Shown here: in pieces, positions 6,881 through 14,872 of the stretch
Layout: every line of letters starts with the position of its first letter
How positions within the stretch are numbered: position 1 is the stretch's first letter
Origin: JBBAGE01 sp041655055
Lineage (GTDB): Bacteria; Pseudomonadota; Alphaproteobacteria; Rhodobacterales; Rhodobacteraceae
Length of the DNA stretch: 19,477 nucleotides
Direction: 5' to 3'
NCBI GenBank assembly: GCA_041655055.1
Contig: JBBAGE010000025.1
Coordinates: 1 to 19,477 of the forward strand
Position numbers and translations under genes: made by a program
Notes under the pieces: model-generated
Databases searched by the model: none
What the model was told of the DNA's origin: nothing
Seen by the model: only the letters and a program-made list of their open reading frames with translations

Positions 6881-7528
6881 ATGACAGAACAAAAGCCCGG
6901 CCAGAAAGACGCTTATGCCTTGATCCTTGAGGCGATCGATACCGGAATTTACCGCCCCGGCGATCGCCTGGTCGAAAGCGAATTGGCCGAGCGTTTCGGC
7001 GTGTCGCGTACCCCCATCCGCGAGGCGTTGCAGCGGCTTGAAACCCAATCGCTGCTGACGCGTGACGGGCGCTCGCTGATCGTGGCGTCATTGGATCACA
7101 ATCAGTTGGCCGAGCTTTACATCGTGCGCGCCGAATTAGAGGGTTTGGCCGCGCGTCTGGCCGCGCGCCATGCGACGCCCGAGGAAATCCGCGTATTGCG
7201 CGATATGGTCGAAGAGGATCGCAAGATCCTTGATGATCCGATGGCGCTGTCGCGTTCGAACCGGCGGTTTCACAAACAGATCCATCTGGCCTCGCATAAC
7301 CGGTTTTTGGTGCAGCAACTTGAACTGGTGCATCGCTCGATGGTGTTGCTGGCCACGACATCGCTTGCGGCCGAGGGGCGCGGCGAAGCGGCGATGGCCG
7401 AACATGATCGCATCGTCAGCGCGATTGCTGCGGGCGATGATGTCGCCGCGGGCGCTGCGCTGCGCGATCATATTTCCAAGGCCTTTGTCACGCGGCTGAA
7501 ACTGGATGCCAAAAAGGGCGATGGCTGA
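6881..7528 (+). CDS. GntR family regulator, FCD (FadR) subfamily
   Basis: A 215-residue repressor or activator. The winged helix-turn-helix occupies about 8-72, with ESELAERFGVSRTPIREALQRLE (32-54) matching the GntR signature closely. An all-helical FCD effector domain (about 76-205) follows, with the family's metal/ligand histidines plausibly in NRRFHKQI (His131), AEHDRI (His175) and LRDHI (His197). FCD proteins usually sense carboxylic acids. No catabolic operon adjoins, so the target is unknown; the divergent HAD-ubiH pair and the gene itself are the nearest candidates. The start has AAGGA seven bases upstream. Its TGA stop abuts the stop of the converging glycosyltransferase gene. Confidence 0.9.
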   Translation: MTEQKPGQKDAYALILEAIDTGIYRPGDRLVESELAERFGVSRTPIREALQRLETQSLLTRDGRSLIVASLDHNQLAELYIVRAELEGLAARLAARHATPEEIRVLRDMVEEDRKILDDPMALSRSNRRFHKQIHLASHNRFLVQQLELVHRSMVLLATTSLAAEGRGEAAMAEHDRIVSAIAAGDDVAAGAALRDHISKAFVTRLKLDAKKGDG

Positions 7529-9475
7529 TCATCCCTGTGCAAGGGCCGGGGGCGTTGACGCGGGCGGTTCGGAATCGTGGTCGAACAGGCCATGGGTGGT
7601 CTTGTCCCAGAAATAGGGGCGGCGGATGATTTCCCAAAGCGCTTTATAGGCGGCAAAGGCCCCCAGCGGGAAATAGAAATGCAGCGTGGGCACCCATCGC
7701 CAAAGCCCGTGATGCTTTTCGCCCGAAACGGCCAGCACCCCGATGGAAATCGTCAGCAGTTCGGCGCAGAGGAATAGAAGCCCCAGGGTGATCACCGCGC
7801 CCATCGGCAGTATCTGTGCCAGCGGATGGGGCAGGCCCAGCGGCAGGATCCAGAAGCTCCACAAAAACGGGGCCAGAACGAATTGCGACAAGGTGCCCAG
7901 AAACAGCAATTGCACACCCAAAAACCGCCACAGGCCCAGATCGCGCAGCAGCCGGACAGGGCTGCGCATATGCACGGCCCAGGTCATCCCATATCCTTTG
8001 AGCCAGCGCGAACGCTGCCTGATCCACGGCCAGAGGCGGCAATTGGCCTCTTCCTCGGTCACGGTATCGATCAGTTCGGTTTTATAGCCGCGCCGGGCCA
8101 GCCGCACGCCAAGATCGGCATCTTCGGTCACGTTATGGGCGTCCCAGCCGCCCAGTTCCTCAAGCACATGGCGGCGGAAAAACAGCGTGGTGCCGCCAAG
8201 GGGCACGACCAGCCCCAAGCGTTCAATCCCCGGCAGGATCAGCCGAAACCATGTGGCATATTCGACCGTGAAACAGCGCGCGAGCCAGTTGGTGCGGCTG
8301 TTATAAAAATCGAGAATGCCCTGCAGACAGGCAACCTCGGGGCCGGCGTCATGAAAGCGGCGCACGATTTTGTGGATCTGATCGGGGGCGGGGGCATCCT
8401 CGGCGTCATAGACGCCGATGACCGAGCCGCGGCAGAAATCCAGCGCGAAATTCAGCGCGCGGGGTTTGGTTTTCAGCGGGCCGCGCGGCACGACGATCAT
8501 CCGCATCCAGCGCGGCAGCACCGCGGCGGCGACGGCGGCCTGGGTGATCGCATCGTTTTCTTCGACGACCAGACAGATATCAAGCAGTTCCTGCGGATAA
8601 TCGAGCCGCGACAGCCGGCGGATCAGCCGCCCGGCAATTTCGCGTTCGTGAAACAGCGGCACCAGAATCGACACCGTGGGCAGGCGCATCGGCGGGCCGG
8701 GCAGGGCGGGGGGCCGCAACGCATCGCGTGTGCGCCAGCGGGTCTGGGCGATGACGGCCGCAAGTTTGAGCAGTGAATACAGCAATAGCATCAGCACTGC
8801 CCAGCCGCACAGAATGGCGAACAGAACCGCAGGCGCAAAGATCAGCGTGGCCAGCGCCGCGGCCGCGATCGCAAGCGCGATCATCGGCAGCGGCGCCATA
8901 TTCAGATCGCGGCAGCTTTCGCGTGGATCGACGCGCCGTTCGGCGGCGCGGGCCAGTTGGCGTTGGCGGTAACGCAGCAGGGCGCTGTGCAATTCGGGTT
9001 CCGATGCCACGGCCATGCGCGTTTGCCCCAGCGACGCGGGCAGCGTTGCACGCAGCGATTCGAACCGTTCGGGCCGCGCGCAAGCCATGACCGTGATCCC
9101 GCCCAGCCGTTTCCACGGCACGATACCTTCGCGCAGGCAAAAATCGGCACCGACAAGGTCGATCAGCCGCACATCCGGCGGTTGATTGCGCAGATCGGCG
9201 ATCTCGACGCTATATTGTTGCGAAAGCGCCTGAAAAAGCTGGGCTTCCGACACCATATCATGGGCGAGCAGGATATCGCCAAAGCGCGCCTCTTGCCGTT
9301 TTTGCAGCGCAACTGCCTTGAGCAGGTCGCCGGGCGACAGAAAGCCCATATCCACGAGCAATTGGCCAAGTGGCGTGCGCGGTCGCGACGGGCGCCCGAA
9401 TGATACAGGCGTAGTGGCGGTAGGGGATGGGGCAAGTTCAATCATATTGGCCGTCTGTGCAGCGATTCCTGCCAC
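7529..9475 (-). CDS. Membrane glycosyltransferase (GT2) with N-terminal MshEN domain
   Basis: A 648-residue inner-membrane protein. Residues about 34-165 form an MshEN (GspE N-terminal) domain. Two tandem 24-residue motif copies are visible: PLGQLLVDMGFLSPGDLLKA at 35-54, continuing to Gln58, and RFGDILLAHDMVSEAQLFQA at 64-83, continuing to Gln87. In MshE and NfrB this domain binds c-di-GMP. Two transmembrane helices (about 197-245) precede a family 2 catalytic domain with LVPLFHERE (271-279), VVEEND, YDAEDAP (DxD, 357-362), VTEDADLG (TED, 449-456) and QRSRW (487-491), the pattern of processive, cellulose-synthase-like enzymes. More membrane helices occupy about 515-610. The product is probably an exported polysaccharide. 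The start is uncertain: GTG at 9475 or ATG at 9445, neither with a good ribosome site. It lies 43 bases after carA. Confidence 0.88.
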   Translation of the reverse strand: MAGIAAQTANMIELAPSPTATTPVSFGRPSRPRTPLGQLLVDMGFLSPGDLLKAVALQKRQEARFGDILLAHDMVSEAQLFQALSQQYSVEIADLRNQPPDVRLIDLVGADFCLREGIVPWKRLGGITVMACARPERFESLRATLPASLGQTRMAVASEPELHSALLRYRQRQLARAAERRVDPRESCRDLNMAPLPMIALAIAAAALATLIFAPAVLFAILCGWAVLMLLLYSLLKLAAVIAQTRWRTRDALRPPALPGPPMRLPTVSILVPLFHEREIAGRLIRRLSRLDYPQELLDICLVVEENDAITQAAVAAAVLPRWMRMIVVPRGPLKTKPRALNFALDFCRGSVIGVYDAEDAPAPDQIHKIVRRFHDAGPEVACLQGILDFYNSRTNWLARCFTVEYATWFRLILPGIERLGLVVPLGGTTLFFRRHVLEELGGWDAHNVTEDADLGVRLARRGYKTELIDTVTEEEANCRLWPWIRQRSRWLKGYGMTWAVHMRSPVRLLRDLGLWRFLGVQLLFLGTLSQFVLAPFLWSFWILPLGLPHPLAQILPMGAVITLGLLFLCAELLTISIGVLAVSGEKHHGLWRWVPTLHFYFPLGAFAAYKALWEIIRRPYFWDKTTHGLFDHDSEPPASTPPALAQG

Positions 9476-9518
9476 CAGACTGCGCCAATTAGATTAAAGG
9501 GGTCTTAACGCGGCCCGA

Positions 9519-10685
9519 TCACGCGCGATTTTCCAGCGATTCCACAAAGCGCAGGAACAGATGGTTGCTGTCTTGGGGGCCGGGGCTGGCCTCGGGGTGG
9601 TACTGGACGGAAAAGACCGGCTTTCCATCAATGCGAATCCCGCAGTTGGTGCCGTCAAAAAGGCTGACATGGGTTTCGTGCACGCCCGAAGGCAGGCTTT
9701 CGGTATCAACAGTAAAGCCATGATTCATCGAGGTAATTTCAACCCGCCCGGTCTGCATATCCTTGACCGGATGGTTGGCGCCGTGATGTCCGTGCAGCAT
9801 TTTCACCGTGCGCGCCCCCAGCGCAAGCGCCAGCAATTGGTGGCCCAGACAGATGCCGAAAACCGGCAGATCGGCGGCCAGAATACCCTGAATCATCGGC
9901 ACGGCATATTCGCCGGTCGCCGCGGGATCACCCGGGCCGTTCGACAGGAAAACACCGGCAGGATTTTGGGCCAGCACATCTTCGGCGGTGCTGGTGGCGG
10001 GCATCACGACCACTTCGCAGCCGGCCTGCGCCAGCGAGCGCAGGATATTGCGTTTCGCGCCAAAATCGATTGCCACCACCTTGGGGCCGGGGGCGGTGCG
10101 ACGACCGAATCCATCGGGCCAGGCCCAGCTTGTTTCATCCCATTTATAGCTTTGGGTGCAGCTTACATCCTTGGCCAGATCCATACCTTCGAGCCCGGAA
10201 AAGGCGCGGGCGCGGGCGATCAGCGCCTCGGTATCGAAATTGCCATCGGGGTCATGGGCAAGCGCAGCATGCGGGGCGCCGAGTTTACGAATCGCGCGGG
10301 TCAGGCGGCGGGTATCGATGCCGCCCATACCAAAACGCCCCCGACTGCCCAGCCAACGGGCCAGATCATCGGTGGCACGCCAGTTCGACGGCGCGGTCGG
10401 ATCCCATTTGACGATCACGCCTTCGACAAAGGGTTCGGGCGATTCGTTATCCTCGGGGTTGACCCCGGTGTTGCCGATATGGGGAAAGGTAAAGGTCACG
10501 ATCTGGCCCGCATAGGACGGGTCGGTCATGATCTCCTGATAGCCGGTCATCGACGTGTTGAAACAGAGTTCCGCCACCGTGATCCCCGGCGCGCCAAATC
10601 CGCGGCCATAAAACAAGGTGCCGTCGGCCAATGCGAGACAAGCGGTCGGTTTGACTGACGCAGACGTTGCAGCAACGGCGGACAT
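9519..10685 (-). CDS. carA: Carbamoyl-phosphate synthase small (glutaminase) subunit
   Basis: A 388-residue cytoplasmic subunit that hydrolyses glutamine and passes ammonia to CarB for carbamoyl phosphate, serving arginine and pyrimidine synthesis. The N-terminal CPSase small-chain domain contains LADGTLFYGRGFG and FNTSMTGYQEIMTDPSYAGQ. The C-terminal class I glutamine amidotransferase domain has NGPGDP, the nucleophile Cys279 in GICLGHQ, and the His363/Glu365 pair in YHPEASPGP. Length and all catalytic residues are normal. The start ATG has GGAGAG seven bases upstream. carB is not in the window, so carA stands apart from its partner here. A 181-base gap separates it from the divergent DUF3008 gene. 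The glycosyltransferase follows 43 bases downstream, with no terminator seen between them. Confidence 0.97.
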   Translation of the reverse strand: MSAVAATSASVKPTACLALADGTLFYGRGFGAPGITVAELCFNTSMTGYQEIMTDPSYAGQIVTFTFPHIGNTGVNPEDNESPEPFVEGVIVKWDPTAPSNWRATDDLARWLGSRGRFGMGGIDTRRLTRAIRKLGAPHAALAHDPDGNFDTEALIARARAFSGLEGMDLAKDVSCTQSYKWDETSWAWPDGFGRRTAPGPKVVAIDFGAKRNILRSLAQAGCEVVVMPATSTAEDVLAQNPAGVFLSNGPGDPAATGEYAVPMIQGILAADLPVFGICLGHQLLALALGARTVKMLHGHHGANHPVKDMQTGRVEITSMNHGFTVDTESLPSGVHETHVSLFDGTNCGIRIDGKPVFSVQYHPEASPGPQDSNHLFLRFVESLENRA

Positions 10686-10866
10686 GGGGCGACTCTCCGG
10701 GTAAGAAATTTATCGGAACCTATGGAAACAGGGGCAAAGAATCAAGGGGCGGCGGGATTTGGTTTCTGCCGGGAAATCAATGCACTGACGGGGATGGGTG
10801 CGAAAAAGGGAACGGCGCTGACGCGTGGGCGTTATTGGGGCACCCCAGACAGGAAAGGAACCCGCT

Positions 10867-11055
10867 ATGAAGGCCCAATCCATTGCCCAGCAACGCGCCG
10901 CCGGTGCGGCCTTGTCCGCGAAGCGCGGCGAAACCAAGGTCGGCGAATTGCAAGGTGCATCGCGCGATATGTATGATTCCATGAGTGAAAAGGAATTGGA
11001 AGAAATCGCGGCAACCAAACATGACGATCTGCCCGAGCAGAAAGACAGTGATTAA
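10867..11055 (+). CDS. Small DUF3008-family protein
   Basis: A 62-residue, highly charged, Ala/Lys/Glu-rich soluble protein. The pattern (KAQSIAQQRAAGAALSAKRG, then GELQGASRDMYDSM, then EKELEEIAATKHDDLPEQK) matches what I recall of DUF3008, small proteins of unknown function found in many proteobacteria. No signal peptide, membrane segment or cysteine is present. The ATG at 10867 is preceded by AAGGAA six bases upstream; an in-frame ATG at 10825 lacks a site and would add poorly matching residues. Its TAA stop shares bases with the stop of the converging DUF2244 gene (TTAA at 11052-11055). Related small proteins are often stress or stationary-phase expressed, but nothing here shows that. Confidence 0.85.
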   Translation: MKAQSIAQQRAAGAALSAKRGETKVGELQGASRDMYDSMSEKELEEIAATKHDDLPEQKDSD

Positions 11056-11585
11056 CGCTTGAGCTGACCCAGCACGAAGGCCAGATCATCGCGAAGCTGG
11101 CCGCGTTCCTCGGGGCTGAGAAAGGCGCCGAGCTCGACCTCGCGATCACTGCCATGAAGCGTCAGATATTGCTCGACCGGGCCCTTGTCGGGATCGAGCG
11201 CGATGCGGACCCAATAGGGATGCGCTTGCCATTGCCGGGGCGCGCCGCGCGGATTGTGGCGGGTCAGAACCATCAGATCGGACCAGATCAGCAATTCTTC
11301 GCGCAGGCCCCGCCGGTAGCTGTGTTCCAATGCCACCCAGACCGCAGCCAGCACCGACATGCTAAACAGCAACACCACCCAAAGCGTGCGCGAACCCAAA
11401 AGCGGCAACACCGGGATCAGCCCAAGCCCGAAAAACAGCCCGATCACCCAGACAAACCCCTGACGCGGCAGCGACCGGTGCGGCCAGATTTCAAGCCGGG
11501 CGAGGGGCGCATCCTGACCGTGAACGGCAAAGGCCCCGGAAATCTCCGGGGCCTGAGCGGATCTGTTATTCCAAAGATAGGGCAT
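11052..11585 (-). CDS. DUF2244 family membrane protein
   Basis: A 177-residue protein. A short N terminus (MPYLWNNRSAQAPE) leads to RLEIWPHRSLPRQGF (30-44), two transmembrane helices (about 44-64 and 68-86), and a soluble C-terminal domain containing LTRHNPRG, YWVRIAL, YLTLHG and REVELGAFLSPEER. These are recognisable DUF2244 features. Function is unknown. The start ATG lies only five bases after the ctaD stop, so it is probably translated by coupling from ctaD mRNA; no independent ribosome site is visible. A version starting at 11615 would overlap ctaD and is unlikely. A strong hairpin falls within codons 11-18 (see the 11531-11554 entry). The gene converges on the DUF3008 gene with overlapping stops. 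Confidence 0.82.
   Translation of the reverse strand: MPYLWNNRSAQAPEISGAFAVHGQDAPLARLEIWPHRSLPRQGFVWVIGLFFGLGLIPVLPLLGSRTLWVVLLFSMSVLAAVWVALEHSYRRGLREELLIWSDLMVLTRHNPRGAPRQWQAHPYWVRIALDPDKGPVEQYLTLHGSDREVELGAFLSPEERGQLRDDLAFVLGQLKR
11531..11554 (-). terminator. Terminator-like hairpin inside the DUF2244 5' coding region
   Basis: Perfect 10-bp stem AGGCCCCGGA/TCCGGGGCCT with a 4-base loop, about 37 bases beyond the ctaD stop and within codons 11-18 of the DUF2244 gene. On the minus strand it is followed by TTGCCGTT, a weak U-tract. It may partly terminate or protect the 3' end of the ctaD transcript. Confidence 0.5.
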
Positions 11586-11590
11586 TGGAA

Positions 11591-13264
11591 TTAATGCGCG
11601 TGGCCTTTGTCCCAATCTTCGCGCTTGGGGAGCGTTTCAAACGTATGCTCCGGCGGCGGCGAGGGCAGGGTCCATTCCAGCGTGTCGGCATGTTCGTTCC
11701 AATAGTTGTTCTCGGTCACGCGCTTACCGGCCCACAGGGTATAAGCGATGATGCCGATGAACAGGATGAACGAGGCGAACGACAGGAAGGCGCCATAGGA
11801 CGAAATCTTGTTCCAATAGGCAAAGGCTTCGGGATAGTCGATGTAGCGACGGGGCATCCCCTGACGGCCCAGGAAGTGCTGGGGGAAGAAGGTCAGGTTG
11901 GCGCCGATGAACATCATCCAGAAGTGCACATGGGCCCAGAATTCGGGATATTGACGGCCCGACATCTTGCCGATGTAGAAATAGATCCCGGCAAAGATGG
12001 CGAAAATGGCACCCAGCGACATCACATAGTGGAAGTGCGCCACAACGTAATAGGTGTCATGATAGGCACGGTCCACGGCGGCCTGGCTGAGCACAATCCC
12101 GGTCACACCACCAACGGTGAACAGGAACAGGAAGCCGAACGCCCAGACCATCGGGGCCTTGAACTCGATCGAGCCACGCCACATCGTCGCGATCCACGAG
12201 AAGATCTTGATGCCGGTGGGCACCGCGATCACCATGGTGGCCAGCATGAAATAGCTTTGCTGGGTCAGCGACATACCGACGGTATACATGTGGTGCGCCC
12301 AGACGACGAAGCCCAGCGCGCCAATGGCGATCAACGCCCAGACCATTGGCAGATAGCCAAAGATCGGCTTGCGCGAGAAGGTGGCGATCACGTGGCTGAT
12401 GATGCCAAAACCGGGCAGGATGATGATATACACCTCGGGGTGGCCAAAGAACCACAGGATATGCTGGTAAAGCACCGGGTCGCCGCCACCGGCGGGATCA
12501 AAGAAGGTCGTGCCGAAGTTGCGGTCGGTCAGCAGCATGGTGATCGCACCCGCCAGAACCGGCAGCGCCAGAAGGATCATCCAGGCGGTGACAAAGATCG
12601 CCCAGGCAAACAGCGGCACCTTGAACAGCGTCATGCCAGGGGCGCGCATGTTCAGGAAGGTGGTGATCATGTTGATGGCACCGAGGATCGACGAGGCACC
12701 CGACAGGTGAACCGCAAAGATCGCGAAATCCATCGACATGCCGCCTTCGGTGGTGGACAGCGGCGGATAAAGCACCCAGCCCACGCCTGAACCAAGCTGG
12801 TCATTGCCGCCCGGGGTAAACAGCGAGATGACACCAAGGGTAACACCGGCAACATACATCCAGAACGACAGGTTGTTCATCCGGGGGAAGGCCATGTCCG
12901 GTGCACCGAGCTGCAGCGGCATGAAATAGTTGCCGAAACCGCCAAACAGCGCGGGAATCACCACGAAGAACATCATCAAGATGCCGTGATAGGTGACAAG
13001 CACGTTCCACAGGTGGCCGTTCGGGGTGCACGCAGCAGTGGGATCGGCAATCAGTCGCGCGCCTTCGAGGCACATATACTGAACGCCCGGATCCATCAGC
13101 TCCATGCGCATGTAAACCGTGAAGATCACCGCGATCAAACCGACGAAGGCGGAGACAAAGAGATAAAGGATACCAATATCCTTGTGGTTCGTGGACATGA
13201 ACCAGCGGGTAAAGAACCCGCGGTTGTCCTCGTGTTCGTGGCCGTGAATGGCTGCGTCTGCCAT
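11591..13264 (-). CDS. ctaD: Cytochrome c oxidase subunit I (aa3-type, A1 class)
   Basis: A 557-residue, 12-helix inner-membrane subunit that reduces O2 and pumps protons. All ligands are present: heme a His93 and His412, CuB His275, His324 and His325, heme a3 His410, and the crosslinked Tyr279 in GHPEVYI. The D-channel Asp123 with Glu277 and the K-channel Lys353 are present, which defines an A1-type oxidase. Numbering runs one below what I recall for the Paracoccus enzyme. The start ATG has GGAGG five bases upstream, and a candidate promoter lies at 13336-13364. The gene upstream encodes a c550-like cytochrome, the likely electron donor, but is separated by a terminator. Subunits II and III and heme a synthesis genes are not in the window. 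The DUF2244 gene follows within five bases. Confidence 0.98.
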   Translation of the reverse strand: MADAAIHGHEHEDNRGFFTRWFMSTNHKDIGILYLFVSAFVGLIAVIFTVYMRMELMDPGVQYMCLEGARLIADPTAACTPNGHLWNVLVTYHGILMMFFVVIPALFGGFGNYFMPLQLGAPDMAFPRMNNLSFWMYVAGVTLGVISLFTPGGNDQLGSGVGWVLYPPLSTTEGGMSMDFAIFAVHLSGASSILGAINMITTFLNMRAPGMTLFKVPLFAWAIFVTAWMILLALPVLAGAITMLLTDRNFGTTFFDPAGGGDPVLYQHILWFFGHPEVYIIILPGFGIISHVIATFSRKPIFGYLPMVWALIAIGALGFVVWAHHMYTVGMSLTQQSYFMLATMVIAVPTGIKIFSWIATMWRGSIEFKAPMVWAFGFLFLFTVGGVTGIVLSQAAVDRAYHDTYYVVAHFHYVMSLGAIFAIFAGIYFYIGKMSGRQYPEFWAHVHFWMMFIGANLTFFPQHFLGRQGMPRRYIDYPEAFAYWNKISSYGAFLSFASFILFIGIIAYTLWAGKRVTENNYWNEHADTLEWTLPSPPPEHTFETLPKREDWDKGHAH

Positions 13265-13335
13265 GCGGTCCTCCCGAGTGAGCGTTTCTGTGGTTATCTC
13301 TGAAGGGTCCGGGGACTCTCCATGAAATTGGCACT

Positions 13336-13364
13336 ATCTTAGAGCGGAACTCCGCGCGGGGCAA
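13336..13364 (-). promoter_or_regulatory. Candidate ctaD promoter
   Basis: On the minus strand TTGCCC (13364-13359) and TAAGAT (13341-13336) are separated by exactly 17 bases, matching four of six sigma-70 consensus positions each. It lies between the upstream gene's terminator and ctaD, giving a leader of roughly 65 bases. Prediction from sequence only. Confidence 0.4.
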
Positions 13365-13388
13365 TGAGCCTAAGCAGGTTCCAGGTGG

Positions 13389-13423
13389 AAAAAATGCCGC
13401 GCCCCATTGTCAGGGCGCGGCAT
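13389..13423 (-). terminator. Rho-independent terminator of the cytochrome c gene
   Basis: An 11-bp perfect stem (ATGCCGCGCCC, arms 13394-13404 and 13413-13423) with an 8-base loop. On the minus strand it is followed by an uninterrupted run of T (13394-13389). It starts about 36 bases past the cytochrome c stop and separates that gene from ctaD. Confidence 0.92.
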
Positions 13424-13459
13424 CATGCACATATTTCGCGGCGGCTATGCCGCGGGCGA

Positions 13460-13918
13460 TCAGGATTCGCCGTCGGCCTCGGCCTCGGCACCTTCTTCGG
13501 CACCGGCATCGGGATCAATGCTGGCCAGATAGGCGACCAGATCCTCGGGCTTGGAAATGCGCTGCGCATTCATTTTCGAGCGCGCGCTGCGCTTGCCGGT
13601 GGCTTCGGCAATCGTGCCTTTGGGGTCAAGGATAAAGGCCGCAAGGGTTTCTTCGTCATAGACCATGCCGGCTTCGCCAGCGGCCTTCAGGTCGGCGCTG
13701 TAGTTATAGCCTTCGACCGCACCGGCGGTATTGCCGAACACGCCATAAAGGTTCGGCCCGGTGGTGCCGCCGCGCACGATTGTCTCGTCGGGCGAAGCGA
13801 TCGTGTGGCAGGCAATGCACTTGCGGAATTCGGTTTCGCCGGCGGCGGCATCGCCCTGGGCGTTAGCTGCGCCTGCGACAAAAAGCCCGGCGGCGGCGGC
13901 AAGGATAAGATGTTTCAT
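13460..13918 (-). CDS. Periplasmic cytochrome c550/c2-type electron carrier
   Basis: A 152-residue precursor. The signal peptide is MKHLILAAAAGLFVAGAANA, cleaved after residue 20. One class I heme site, CIACH (34-38), gives His38 as one axial ligand; the likely Met ligand is Met116 in SARSKMNAQ. The C terminus is an acidic Ala/Glu-rich tail, as in Paracoccus cytochrome c550 (CycA), which also shares GPNLYGV. It should carry electrons from bc1 complex to the aa3 oxidase in the periplasm. I chose the second of two adjacent ATGs because GGGAG is then six bases away. In Paracoccus, as I recall it, the c550 gene also neighbours a ctaD gene, supporting the assignment. It has its own terminator, so it is expressed separately from ctaD. 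Confidence 0.9.
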   Translation of the reverse strand: MKHLILAAAAGLFVAGAANAQGDAAAGETEFRKCIACHTIASPDETIVRGGTTGPNLYGVFGNTAGAVEGYNYSADLKAAGEAGMVYDEETLAAFILDPKGTIAEATGKRSARSKMNAQRISKPEDLVAYLASIDPDAGAEEGAEAEADGES

Positions 13919-14078
13919 CATGTGCTCCCATCTGAACATCGGTTTGCGTCAAGCATGTGCGATAGTGCCGCATCATAGGGATTGATGCGCAGGAATCGAG
14001 CGCGCTTTTGTCGCAGTTTGCATACAATGGTGCTCAACGCCATAACTTACGCTGGTTTCACGGAAATTTGGCCATTCG

Positions 14079-14726
14079 TTACCCGAAAACCCGGGTAAAG
14101 CCGCGCCGAAGTGCCACATCCACATCCTCCATCGTGACTGGCAGCCCGAGATCAACCAGACTCGTGACGCCATGTTCCCTGATGCCGCAGGGAATGATTC
14201 CCGAAAAATGATCAAGATTCGGCTCCACATTGATCGACAGGCCGTGAAACGACACCCATTTGCGCAGGCGCAGCCCGATGGCCGCGATTTTATCTTCGCG
14301 CGGCTTGCCATCGGGGCCGGGGGGCAATTCGGGCCGCACCACCCAGACGCCGACGCGGCCCGCCCGCCTTTCGCCGCGCACATTGAATTCGGCCAGCGTT
14401 TCGATCACCCACTGTTCCATCGCGGCGACAAAGGCACGCAGATCGCGCCCGCGCGCGCCGACATCGAGCATCGCATAAGCCACCCGCTGCCCCGGCCCGT
14501 GATAGGTATATTGCCCGCCGCGCCGGGTGGCATGAACCGGAAAGCGATCCGGATCCTGCAGATCGGCGGGGTTGGCGGAGGTGCCTGCGGTATAAAGTGG
14601 CGGATGTTCCACCAGCCAGATCAGCTCGGACGCGCGCGCTTCGGCAATCGCGGCGACGCGGCGTTCCATTTCGCTCACGGCATCGGCATAAGGGGTCAGG
14701 CCGGGGCTTGTTTTCCATTCAACCAT
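14079..14726 (-). CDS. lipB: Lipoyl(octanoyl) transferase
   Basis: A 215-residue cytoplasmic enzyme that transfers octanoate from acyl carrier protein to lipoyl domains of 2-oxoacid dehydrogenases and glycine cleavage H protein. Visible motifs: VEHPPLYTAG (39-48), RRGGQYTYHGPGQRVAY (68-84), the catalytic lysine Lys147 in DKIAAIGLRLRKWVSFHG, and the acyl-accepting Cys180 in IIPCGIREHGVTSL. Length is typical. I chose the ATG at 14726 because AAGG lies eight bases upstream and the MVEW start matches what I recall of related proteins. In-frame ATG at 14750 is the alternative. The partner lipA is not adjacent. The gene is alone on its strand between the cytochrome c gene and the tRNA locus. Confidence 0.95.
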   Translation of the reverse strand: MVEWKTSPGLTPYADAVSEMERRVAAIAEARASELIWLVEHPPLYTAGTSANPADLQDPDRFPVHATRRGGQYTYHGPGQRVAYAMLDVGARGRDLRAFVAAMEQWVIETLAEFNVRGERRAGRVGVWVVRPELPPGPDGKPREDKIAAIGLRLRKWVSFHGLSINVEPNLDHFSGIIPCGIREHGVTSLVDLGLPVTMEDVDVALRRGFTRVFG

Positions 14727-14821
14727 CGGGCGTGCCTTGGTGTTGTTCATGGGCCGGAAAATGCCAGTCCCTGCGGCAAATGGCCAGCGCAAGAAAAACC
14801 CGCCCGGGTGCGAATTGCCCC

Positions 14822-14850
14822 TTCACATTGAAAATGCCAGCGGCTATGAA
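14822..14850 (+). promoter_or_regulatory. Candidate tRNA-Leu promoter
   Basis: TTCACA (14822-14827) and TATGAA (14845-14850) with a 17-base spacer, 22 bases before the tRNA 5' end. The -35 box matches five of six consensus bases and the -10 box four of six. Followed by a GC-rich stretch. Prediction only. Confidence 0.4.
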
Positions 14851-14872
14851 GCGGCTCACCAAGCCTTGGCGT

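Noticed and set aside
10686..10866. Regulatory leader (pyrimidine or arginine riboswitch-like attenuator) upstream of carA
   Set aside because: No hairpin plus T-run, leader peptide with clustered codons, or conserved RNA pattern could be seen in the 181-base gap.
11585..12790. 401-codon plus-strand frame opposite ctaD
   Set aside because: Antisense shadow of a highly conserved oxidase gene; the product is charged, repetitive in His/Asp/Gly, with no family resemblance.
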